From Kiritimatiellia bacterium (GTDB taxonomy: Bacteria; Verrucomicrobiota; Kiritimatiellia; RZYC01): a stretch of DNA of 40,971 bases. The notes beneath the pieces were generated by a model. It did no database searches. It was given only the letters and a program-made list of their open reading frames with translations, and had not been told where the DNA came from. How positions within the stretch are numbered: the stretch's first letter is position 1; each line of letters opens with the position of its first letter. Shown piece by piece: positions 33,916 through 40,971 of the stretch. The stretch spans positions 1 to 40,971 of the forward strand of contig JAQVYB010000014.1 of NCBI GenBank assembly GCA_028708815.1, written 5' to 3'. The position numbers were made by a program, and so were the translations under genes.

Positions 33916-35703
33916 ATGGAAAGTAAGAAAAAACCAGGTTCAGAGGGACGAAAAGCCGGTGCCTACCGGGGCGGCTATTGGCTGGCCGTGTTTGTTGTCT
34001 TGATTGGTCTGGGGGGAAGTTTCTATCTCTGGAACACGAAGCAACGCAGTGAAGCGGCGGGGCTGGCCGTTGCGTTTCGTGTGGAATCGGACAATGTGAT
34101 CGTGAGCATACGTCGTGAGTTGAATCAGTATTTCGACGTGCTGGAATCGGTAGGGCATTTGCACAGTCTTTCGCCGGATGTCAGCGCGGATGTGTTCAAC
34201 GAATTTGTACAGAAGGGCATGCTCTATCAGCAACGGATTCTGGGCGTCTTCGGATTGGCGCCGCGTATCGACGGACCGGACCGTGCGCCTTATGAGGCGG
34301 CGATGCGCCGTCAGGTGCGCCCGGATTTCAGTTTGGTGGAATGGACGGCAGATGGCTGGGCGCCGGCCAGTCGGCAGGAACTCTATTTCCCGGTTTCCTA
34401 TCTTGCACCGGATATGTTTCAGGATATTCCGGTCGGTTATGATCTCCACTCGGATGCGGACAACGCACGGGCCATGCTGGAGGCGGTGGAAGGGGGGCAT
34501 GGTCGTGCAGGTGGGTTGGTGCGCGGCAAGCGGGGTGCGGGGCGGATACTCTTTTCGCCCATTCAGCACCTGATGCCAGGCCTTCTCAACGGAAAGGCGA
34601 GTGGAGGGTACGCCTTCGGCTATGCATTCGCGGTCATGTATCCGGCGGAAGTGATTGATCGCATTCTGCGCAATCACACGCCGGAAGGGTTGGACGTGGA
34701 GGTACTCGAGGGCAAAGGACAAAACGTCATCCGCCTTTATCCGCCCGAATCGAAAAATCCGGTCTCAACAAACGGCTCGCTGCATGTGGAGCAGACGTTG
34801 CAGATCAACGGACTGAACTGGACGGTGGTGTGCCGTGCGTCGCGGGCGTTTATCGAACAACGGAAAACCCGTGTGCCATGGATTTATCTCGCGGGTGGAT
34901 TGCTGCTCACTCTCGTGGTGGCCGGACAAATCGCGCAACTGGCCGGGCGTACGGCACGTATACGGCGCCTCGTGGCGGAGCGTACCGACGAACTGGAACA
35001 GGCCAACAGGGAACTGGAGCGGGAAATCAGACAGCGCCATGAATTGCAGCGACAGATTATCGACATCAGCACGCAGGAAAAAAAGCGGGTGGGACGGGAT
35101 TTGCACGACTCCCTCGGACAGCAGTTGACCGGAATAGGACTCCTCACCAGCGCTTTGGCGAAACGGCTGGATCAAACGCAGCAGGAGGAAGGGGCGGGGC
35201 AGGCCCGGCAGATTGTCCAGCTGCTCAAAGAGGCACGCGTGGCCACGCGTCGCATGGCACACGGGCTTACGCCGGTCGAACTGGATGTCGAGGCGCTGCC
35301 CGATGCTCTCGAGAAACTCACGGCGGAAATGCAATCTTCTTCCGGCATATCCTGTGTTTTTGAATGGTGGGGCCGCCTCGAAGGTCTGAACAATGATCAG
35401 GCCGTAAATCTATACCATATCGCGCAGGAGGCGCTGAACAATGCCGTTCGCCATGCAGGTGCAACTAACATACGGGTGGAGCTGGGCGCACGACTCCTGA
35501 AGATCAGTGATGATGGAACGGGTCTGCCGAGTGAAGAGGACCGGCAGACCGGACAGGGAATCGGCTTGAAAATTATGCAGTACCGGGCGGAAACGGCGGG
35601 TGGGCGGCTGGTGGTGGAGTCGCAGTCGGGTGGAGGCGTTACGGTGGTTTGCTCGCTGGATGATGCGGAAACGAAAAGGAAGCAGCAAGAAGGTGGGGCG
35701 TGA
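33916..35703 (+). CDS. CHASE-domain sensor histidine kinase (NarL-partner type)
   Basis: This 595-residue inner-membrane kinase has a helix at about residues 20-38 and a periplasmic CHASE sensor (about 65-280) with GVFGLAPRIDGPDRAPYEAAMRR and FPVSYLAPD. A second helix (about 318-340) and a coiled coil follow. The HisKA_3 dimerisation domain carries the phospho-acceptor His in GRDLHDSLGQQLTGIG. The compact HATPase has NLYHIAQEALNNAVRHAGA, ISDDGTGL and GQGIGLKIM. This class pairs with LuxR-type regulators, and one is encoded immediately downstream, overlapping by one base. ATG 33916 lies two bases after the channel stop; the longer frame from 33691 runs into the channel gene. Confidence 0.92.
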   Translation: MESKKKPGSEGRKAGAYRGGYWLAVFVVLIGLGGSFYLWNTKQRSEAAGLAVAFRVESDNVIVSIRRELNQYFDVLESVGHLHSLSPDVSADVFNEFVQKGMLYQQRILGVFGLAPRIDGPDRAPYEAAMRRQVRPDFSLVEWTADGWAPASRQELYFPVSYLAPDMFQDIPVGYDLHSDADNARAMLEAVEGGHGRAGGLVRGKRGAGRILFSPIQHLMPGLLNGKASGGYAFGYAFAVMYPAEVIDRILRNHTPEGLDVEVLEGKGQNVIRLYPPESKNPVSTNGSLHVEQTLQINGLNWTVVCRASRAFIEQRKTRVPWIYLAGGLLLTLVVAGQIAQLAGRTARIRRLVAERTDELEQANRELEREIRQRHELQRQIIDISTQEKKRVGRDLHDSLGQQLTGIGLLTSALAKRLDQTQQEEGAGQARQIVQLLKEARVATRRMAHGLTPVELDVEALPDALEKLTAEMQSSSGISCVFEWWGRLEGLNNDQAVNLYHIAQEALNNAVRHAGATNIRVELGARLLKISDDGTGLPSEEDRQTGQGIGLKIMQYRAETAGGRLVVESQSGGGVTVVCSLDDAETKRKQQEGGA

Positions 35704-36344
35704 TGAAGGCAACGGTGTTTATTGTGGATGATCATTCGCTGGTGCGCCAGGGACTCGGTCTGATTATCAATCAGGAAGAGGATCTGGAGGTCGGCGGCGG
35801 GGCAGGTGATGAGGCGGAGGCGCTGGCCGCCATGATGAAGCAGCAGCCGGACGTGGCGGTGATAGATCTTTCTCTGAAGGGAGGAAGCGGCCTCGATTTG
35901 ATCAAGGCCATACGCGAGCGGGGTTGGACCTTTCCCATTCTGGTGCTGTCTATGCATGACGAGGCTCTGTATGCCGAGCGGGCGCTGCGTGCGGGCGCCA
36001 ATGGCTACATCATGAAGGAACAGGCCGATGAAGCGGTGCTGGATGGCCTGCGCACGGTGTTGAAGGGAGAATTGTTTGTGAGTCGCGAGGTGCAGTCGCG
36101 CATGCTTCAGCAATACATCGGTGGGCAGAAAGAACTTTCCGGCGTGGAAACGCTGAGCGACCGAGAGTTACAGGTGTTTGAACTGATTGGACAGGGACTT
36201 TCCACGCAGCAGATTGCCGACCGCCTGGAGTTGAGCGTAAAGACCATTGAGGCGCATCGGGTGAGAATCAAAAAGAAACTCAATACCGATACCGCCTCTC
36301 AACTCATGCAGCAGGCCGTTCTCTGGGTGGATGAACATCGCTGA
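35703..36344 (+). CDS. NarL/FixJ-type response regulator
   Basis: This 213-residue cytoplasmic transcription factor has a receiver (about residues 1-120) with VDDHSLVRQGL. The phospho-acceptor Asp is in VIDLSLKGGSG, and VLSMHDE and the Lys in MKEQAD follow. The C-terminal LuxR helix-turn-helix has LSDRELQVFELIGQGLSTQQ, IADRLELSVKTIEAHR and IKKKL. The start is ATG 35703 in TGATG, overlapping the kinase stop, with AAGGTGGGG upstream. It ends the large operon and may control it. It converges with the acyl-CoA synthetase gene across a 77-base gap in which no clear terminator is visible. Confidence 0.95.
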   Translation: MKATVFIVDDHSLVRQGLGLIINQEEDLEVGGGAGDEAEALAAMMKQQPDVAVIDLSLKGGSGLDLIKAIRERGWTFPILVLSMHDEALYAERALRAGANGYIMKEQADEAVLDGLRTVLKGELFVSREVQSRMLQQYIGGQKELSGVETLSDRELQVFELIGQGLSTQQIADRLELSVKTIEAHRVRIKKKLNTDTASQLMQQAVLWVDEHR

Positions 36345-36421
36345 CAGGCCGGTGGGATTTGGCCCGCGCCAATCTGAATAAGAGGACAATGAGGGCACTC
36401 GCTGTTCATCCCGGGGACCGG

Positions 36422-38116
36422 TTATGAGGAGGTTGCGTCCTGCGCTTCGGATTCCTTGAAGACGTTGTCGCAAATGCCCAGGAGTTCGCGGGCCTGCTCG
36501 CGCAGTTTGAATTTTTGAATTTTCCCGCTGGCGGTTTGGGGATAGTTTTTCACGAAGAAGACGTGTTTGGGGGTTTTGTAGCGGGCCATGTTGTTACGGC
36601 AGGCGAATTGGACTTCTTCTTCCGTAAGGGAGGCGCCTTCCTTGAGAATGATGAAGGCGCCGACGATTTCCCCGTATTTTGAATCGGGTATTCCGACCAC
36701 CTGGACATCTCTGATTTCCGGGAGGGTGTAGAGGAATTCTTCCACTTCACGCGGGTAGATGTTCTCGCCGCCTCGGATGATCATGTCTTTGATGCGTCCG
36801 GTGATTTTGTAGTATCCGGCTTCATCGACTTCGGCAATGTCGCCGCTGTGCAGCCAGCCATCTGCATCCAGTGCGCGTGCGGTTTCTTCGGGCAGGTTGT
36901 AGTAGCCTTTCATCACGTTGTAGCCCCGACAGCAGATTTCTCCGGGCTGGTTAAATCCGACGGTTTTTCCGGTTTCCGGGTCGATGATTTTTACGTCGAT
37001 GAAGGGGAGGGCCTTGCCGACGGTGGAGGATTTTATTTCGGGTGGATCATCGGTGCTGGTTTGGGTGAAGACGGGGGACGCTTCGGTGAGTCCGTAAGCG
37101 ATGGTGACGTCGGTGCAGTGCATTTTGGTCATGACGTTTTTCATGGCCTCAATGGGACAGGGCGAGCCCGCCATGATGCCGGTGCGCAGGGAGGTCAGGT
37201 CAAAGAGATCGAACATGGGATGGTTCATTTCGGCGATGAACATGGTGGGTACGCCGTAGATGGCGGTGCAACGTTCCTTTTGGACCGCAGCAAGGGCCAT
37301 GAGCGGATCGAATTGTTCGAGCGGAACCACGGTGGCGCCATGTGAGAGAATGGCCATGACGCCCAGCACGATGCCGAAACAGTGAAAGAGCGGGACGGGC
37401 AGGCATAGCCGATCCTCACCGGTGAATTTCTGGCGTTCGCCGATGTAATAGCCGTTGTTGAGAATATTTCGATGGGTGAGCATGACGCCTTTGGGGAATC
37501 CGGTGGTGCCGGAGGTGTATTGCATGTTGACCACGTCGTCGCAGTGGAGGGTCTTCATGCCTTCATGCAGTCGGGTCATGTCGGAATGGCGGCCCAACAG
37601 AAGGAGTTCGTTGACATTGTACATGCCGTGGTGTTTTTCCTGGCCGACGTAGAGGAGCTGCCGCAGGTGCGGAAATTCTTCCGAGCGCAGATGGCCGCGC
37701 GCGGTATGGCGTAATTCCGGGATGAGTTCATACATGATGCTCAGGTAATCCGAATCCTGATAGCGGTCAATCAGGGCGAGCATTTTCATGTCGGATTGCT
37801 TCAGGACATAGGCAATCTCATGTTGTTTGTAGAGGGTGTTGATGGTGATGAGGACGGCGCCGATTTTGGTGGCGGCGAAGAAAAAGGTCAACCAGTCAGG
37901 TACGTTTTTGGCCCAGATGCCGATGTGATCGTTTGGTCCGAGACCGATTTCCATCAGGCCGTTGGCGAGCTCATTCACGCGTTGATTGAACAGGGAATAG
38001 GACCAGCGGAGATTGCGGTCGGGATAGACGAGGAAGTCGCGGTCGGGATGGGCCTGGGTTTCGGCTTCCAGAAAATCGCCGATGGTCATGTCAGTGAAAA
38101 GCGCTTCGTGGTTCAT
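36422..38116 (-). CDS. Acyl-CoA synthetase (AMP-forming)
   Basis: This 564-residue ANL-superfamily enzyme activates a carboxylic acid through an acyl-adenylate and forms its CoA thioester. The P-loop-like [16 protein letters not shown], the substrate-pocket region [10 protein letters not shown], the ATP-binding [21 protein letters not shown] and [17 protein letters not shown], and the catalytic Lys region [14 protein letters not shown] are all present. The similarity is to medium or long-chain fatty acid ligases; the exact substrate is unknown. AAGGA nine bases before the ATG supports the start. Its place downstream of a 2-oxoacid:ferredoxin oxidoreductase suggests branched-chain or aryl acid metabolism. 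Confidence 0.92.
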   Translation of the reverse strand: MNHEALFTDMTIGDFLEAETQAHPDRDFLVYPDRNLRWSYSLFNQRVNELANGLMEIGLGPNDHIGIWAKNVPDWLTFFFAATKIGAVLITINTLYKQHEIAYVLKQSDMKMLALIDRYQDSDYLSIMYELIPELRHTARGHLRSEEFPHLRQLLYVGQEKHHGMYNVNELLLLGRHSDMTRLHEGMKTLHCDDVVNMQYTSGTTGFPKGVMLTHRNILNNGYYIGERQKFTGEDRLCLPVPLFHCFGIVLGVMAILSHGATVVPLEQFDPLMALAAVQKERCTAIYGVPTMFIAEMNHPMFDLFDLTSLRTGIMAGSPCPIEAMKNVMTKMHCTDVTIAYGLTEASPVFTQTSTDDPPEIKSSTVGKALPFIDVKIIDPETGKTVGFNQPGEICCRGYNVMKGYYNLPEETARALDADGWLHSGDIAEVDEAGYYKITGRIKDMIIRGGENIYPREVEEFLYTLPEIRDVQVVGIPDSKYGEIVGAFIILKEGASLTEEEVQFACRNNMARYKTPKHVFFVKNYPQTASGKIQKFKLREQARELLGICDNVFKESEAQDATSS

Positions 38117-38145
38117 GGCATATGATCCTTGGGCTCGTGATGGAG

Positions 38146-38727
38146 TCAGGCGGGGGAGTAGACGACGGCCAGGATTAAGGCATCCTGGTTGTTCATGGCA
38201 TGTACGGCGTGTGGAACGACGGAGTCATAGTAGAGGCTGTCGCCCACGTTCAACTGGTATACTTCCTTGCCGTAAAGGATTTCAATCCCGCCTTTGAGGA
38301 CATAGAGGAATTCTTCGCCTTCGTGACCGGAAAGCTTGATGTCGTGTGATTGGGGCGGATGAACTTCGATCAGAAAGGGTTCCATATGCCGATCACTTTT
38401 CCCGGCGGCAAGAGAATGAAAATCCAGGACACTGGCTTTTTCCGCATCGGCATTGCCGGAGAAGCGAAGCACCTGATCGGCCTGGCCCTGCCGCACGAGG
38501 GATGGTCCGGCGTGAGGGGAATCATCGAGAAACGTACCGAGGCGCACACCGAGGCCGCGCGCGATTTTGAGGAGGGGGGTGAGCGAGGGGATGAGAGCGC
38601 CCGCTTCGAGCCGTTCAATCAAGACGGTGCTGCATTGGCTTCGTTCTGCGAGTTGTTCCACGGTGAGCTTGTGCTGCTCGCGGATCAGTTTGAGTTTTTC
38701 GCCGAGGTCATTTTGTTTTTTTATCAT
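38146..38727 (-). CDS. XRE-family transcriptional regulator with cupin domain
   Basis: This 193-residue regulator has an N-terminal XRE helix-turn-helix (about residues 8-63; [20 protein letters not shown], then [24 protein letters not shown]). A C-terminal cupin (about 115-190) shows [19 protein letters not shown] and [17 protein letters not shown]. Such proteins usually sense a small metabolite through the cupin and control adjacent operons. It lies between the oxidoreductase (nine bases) and the synthetase (29 bases), so it probably controls this operon. GAGGA precedes the ATG. Confidence 0.93.
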   Translation of the reverse strand: MIKKQNDLGEKLKLIREQHKLTVEQLAERSQCSTVLIERLEAGALIPSLTPLLKIARGLGVRLGTFLDDSPHAGPSLVRQGQADQVLRFSGNADAEKASVLDFHSLAAGKSDRHMEPFLIEVHPPQSHDIKLSGHEGEEFLYVLKGGIEILYGKEVYQLNVGDSLYYDSVVPHAVHAMNNQDALILAVVYSPA

Positions 38728-38736
38728 GGTTGGTCC

Positions 38737-40182
38737 TCATGGTTTGTTCGCCGGGGCTGTCGGGGCGTTGGCTTTTGCCCAGGCGCATCCCGCGTCGAAA
38801 ATGCTGCGATTAATCGGGATCAATTTTGGTTTTTTGGCGAAGGATTGCTCGAGTGCTGCGTGAAATCCTTTGATGGAAAGTCCAGTGATGTTCAGGGCCG
38901 CCAGCACGCCGAACATGATTGTGTTTGCGGCCTTGGGCGCCCCGTTTTCCGTGGCTAATATTCCGGCGGGCACAGCCAGGGCATTCACGGAAGAGGGCGC
39001 GTCAAAATCGCCGATCACCGCATCGTACAGGATATATCCGCCCGGGCGTACCGATTCCGCAAAGCGCTCGAGAGATGGGCGGTTCATTGCTACCAGTACG
39101 TCAGGATGATGAACCACCGGGGAACCGACGGGCGCGCCGCTGATCACCACGCCGCAGTTTGAGGTTCCTCCGCGCTGCTCGGGCCCGTAGGAGGGATACC
39201 AGGAAGTGAAGTAGCGGTCGTGACAGGCGGCCTGCGCCAGCATAATGCCGAGACTCAGTACGCCTTGCCCACCGAACCCGGCCGCCTTGATTTGTACGGG
39301 GGAGAAGTCCGGTCGGTCGAGTGCTGTTTCAGCGGTGTTGTTTTCGAGATCGAAGAGATGGTCGATGGTGTGTTTCTCGAAGAGACTGTCTTCCCGTTGA
39401 AGGGGTTCGGTGGAGGTTGTTTGGTCCCTGAAGTTTCCGAGCGGAAATTCCTTCTCCATCTGGTTGTTGATGAAGTCGGCGCTGGAGAGGGCGTCCTGCT
39501 TGAGGTTGGTGGGGCAGTTGGATAGAATTTCCACAAAGGCATAGCCTTTGGAGTCGCGCTGAATTTCGAGGGCTTTGCGGATGGCTTGTCGAGCCTTGCG
39601 GATGTGTTTGATGTCAGAGACGGAAACGCGCTCGACGAATACGGGTGCACGCAGGGTGCTGATCAGTTCGCACATGTGAAGCGGGTAGCCGGCCTGGCGG
39701 GGATCGCGCCCGGCGGGGCAGGTGCTGGTTTTTTCCCCGATTAGTGTGGTGGGGGCCATTTGGCCGCCGGTCATTCCGTAGACGGTGTTGTTCACGAAAA
39801 AAACCGCTATTTTTTCGCCCCTGTTGGCGGCTTGAAGCGTTTCGTTGAGGCCGATGGAGGCGAGGTCGCCATCGCCTTGATAGGAGATGACAACGGCGTC
39901 GTTGCGTGCGCGTGAGACGCCGGTCCCGACGGCGGGTGCGCGCCCGTGTGCCACCTGGATGTTTCCGCAGTCGAAATAGTAGTAGGCGAAGACGGCGCAA
40001 CCTACCGGGCTGATGGCCACGCAGCGTTCCTGGATGCCGAGATCCACCATGGCCTCGCCGATCAGTTTATGGATAATGCCGTGTCCGCAACCGGGACAGT
40101 AGTGTGTGGCGGTGGGAGCGGAACCTCCTTTGCGGGGGAAGGTGCTGTAGATCCCTTTGCTGGAAATGATTTTTTCTTTCAT
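38737..40182 (-). CDS. 2-oxoacid:ferredoxin oxidoreductase, fused beta and gamma subunits
   Basis: This 481-residue fusion combines two subunits of a ketoisovalerate/indolepyruvate-type oxidoreductase, which oxidatively decarboxylates 2-oxoacids to acyl-CoA while reducing ferredoxin. The beta part (about residues 1-280) has the cysteine motif HYCPGCGHG (Cys29, Cys32). Its TPP site comprises [12 protein letters not shown] and [15 protein letters not shown]. The gamma part (about 285-470) begins with [22 protein letters not shown] and contains [18 protein letters not shown] precedes the ATG, which overlaps the alpha stop by four bases. A polyferredoxin (delta) gene is not seen in the window. 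Confidence 0.92.
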   Translation of the reverse strand: MKEKIISSKGIYSTFPRKGGSAPTATHYCPGCGHGIIHKLIGEAMVDLGIQERCVAISPVGCAVFAYYYFDCGNIQVAHGRAPAVGTGVSRARNDAVVISYQGDGDLASIGLNETLQAANRGEKIAVFFVNNTVYGMTGGQMAPTTLIGEKTSTCPAGRDPRQAGYPLHMCELISTLRAPVFVERVSVSDIKHIRKARQAIRKALEIQRDSKGYAFVEILSNCPTNLKQDALSSADFINNQMEKEFPLGNFRDQTTSTEPLQREDSLFEKHTIDHLFDLENNTAETALDRPDFSPVQIKAAGFGGQGVLSLGIMLAQAACHDRYFTSWYPSYGPEQRGGTSNCGVVISGAPVGSPVVHHPDVLVAMNRPSLERFAESVRPGGYILYDAVIGDFDAPSSVNALAVPAGILATENGAPKAANTIMFGVLAALNITGLSIKGFHAALEQSFAKKPKLIPINRSIFDAGCAWAKANAPTAPANKP

Positions 40183-40971
40183 GCCAATCCTTTTATGGAG
40201 TCCAGAACCTGGTCCATGGTCATTAAATTTCCACCGAGCCGTGATACAAGATGGACGGGGCGCATACAGTTGATGGCGAGCTGGAGGTCGTCGCGCATTT
40301 GGCCGTTGCTCATTTCCACGGAGATGAGCTGCATCTCATCGCGTGTGGCGCAGAGTTCACGCAGGGCGGGTGCCGGCCAGGGGAAGAGGGTGATTGGGCG
40401 AAACAGCCCCGCCTTGATGCCTTCGTCGCGGGCCTGATCGACGGCCGACTTCGCAATCCGGCTGCAAATGCCGTAGGCCACGAGGAGGATGTCGGCATCT
40501 TCGGTGCGGTAGGCCTCGTGTCGGCATTCTGATTCTTCGATGCGTTGGTATTTTTGCTGGAGGTGATTGTTGAAGGCCTCGAGCTGGTCGAAGTCGAGGA
40601 AAATGGAGGTAATCAGGTTGCCCATGGTGTCTTTATTTCCGCTGACGGCCCAGGAGTTGTCGGGGGTCGGGGTGATGGAGCGCTCGGGGAAATTGAGCGG
40701 CTCGATCATCTGGCCGAGTACGCCATCGGCCAGCAGGTAGGTCGGGGTGCGGTATTTGAAGGCAAGGTCAAAGGCGAGGATGGTCAGGTCGCACATTTCC
40801 TGAATGGAATTGGGGGCGACGACAATACTGCGGTAGTTTCCGTGTCCGCCGCCTTTGACGACCTGGTTGTAGTCGCCCTGCTCGGGGCCGATGTTGCCCA
40901 GGCCGGGACCCGCCCGGCCGACATCCACCACCACCGCCGGCAGCTCGGCGCCGGCCAGGTAGGAGATTCCC
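40179..40971 (-). CDS. vorB: 2-oxoacid:ferredoxin oxidoreductase alpha subunit (VorB-like), partial
   Basis: The frame is open to the right edge, so the N-terminus is missing; 263 residues are visible. The sequence [45 protein letters not shown] is the pyrimidine-domain hallmark of VorB-type alpha subunits. The C-terminal part includes [43 protein letters not shown]. It works with the beta-gamma fusion immediately downstream. A ketoisovalerate preference is likely by family, not proven. Confidence 0.92.
   Translation of the reverse strand, partial: GISYLAGAELPAVVVDVGRAGPGLGNIGPEQGDYNQVVKGGGHGNYRSIVVAPNSIQEMCDLTILAFDLAFKYRTPTYLLADGVLGQMIEPLNFPERSITPTPDNSWAVSGNKDTMGNLITSIFLDFDQLEAFNNHLQQKYQRIEESECRHEAYRTEDADILLVAYGICSRIAKSAVDQARDEGIKAGLFRPITLFPWPAPALRELCATRDEMQLISVEMSNGQMRDDLQLAINCMRPVHLVSRLGGNLMTMDQVLDSIKGLA

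Noticed and set aside
36345-36421. Bidirectional terminator between the convergent regulator and synthetase genes
   Set aside because: I found no GC-rich stem with an adjacent T-run on either strand.

Overview
The window is about 41 kb of a fairly GC-rich, densely coding bacterial chromosome. The organism looks like a flagellated, Gram-negative anaerobe. The evidence is a flagellin, an Mla-type lipid transport locus, several lipoproteins, rubrerythrin with superoxide reductase, and a 2-oxoacid:ferredoxin oxidoreductase. A pure Lys/Ala/Pro/Val histone-H1-like protein and the broad regulatory repertoire suggest the PVC superphylum, perhaps Kiritimatiellota. That placement is inference, because no rRNA gene is present.

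Layout. (1) 1-1216, minus strand: N-terminal part of a flagellin starting at TTG, cut by the left edge. (2) 1714-4927: prfB with its programmed frameshift, yicC, gmk and an H1-like gene closed by a strong terminator. (3) 5074-6204: rubrerythrin, superoxide reductase, a possible 33-codon ORF and a terminator. (4) 6307-7758: glucose-6-phosphate dehydrogenase. (5) 7808-14530: three large histidine kinases, two of them hybrids with N-terminal receiver domains. (6) 14556-17123: a divergent pair, an exported thioredoxin-fold protein and a glycosidase-like lipoprotein. (7) 17127-17250: four tandem 31-bp palindromic repeats. (8) 17327-23026: an aromatic amino acid supraoperon, hisC-aroF-tyrA-aroA-cmk-plsC. 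(9) 23128-36344: fourteen co-directional genes behind a good promoter: TPM protein, LemA, MlaE-like permease, a degenerate ABC ATPase, MCE protein, TPR lipoprotein, SH3 protein, M48 protease, CHASE2 adenylate cyclase, metallo-beta-lactamase-fold hydrolase, cyclic-nucleotide-binding MscS channel, sensor kinase and LuxR-type regulator. (10) 36422-40971, minus strand: acyl-CoA synthetase, XRE-cupin regulator and a branched-chain-type 2-oxoacid:ferredoxin oxidoreductase.

The most interesting points are these. The 31-bp palindromic repeat occurs as an intergenic array and again, with the same 31-bp phase, inside the reading frame of the adenylate cyclase. The Mla-type ATPase has lost every nucleotide-binding motif yet sits intact in its operon. 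That operon links envelope lipid transport and proteolysis to a complete cAMP module: a cyclase, a possible phosphodiesterase and a cNMP-binding channel.

The genes in region 9 mostly overlap by 1-4 bases, so they are probably translationally coupled. I read the region as one envelope-surveillance unit, but that is inference from gene order. All functional calls rest on reading motifs by eye; no database search was run.
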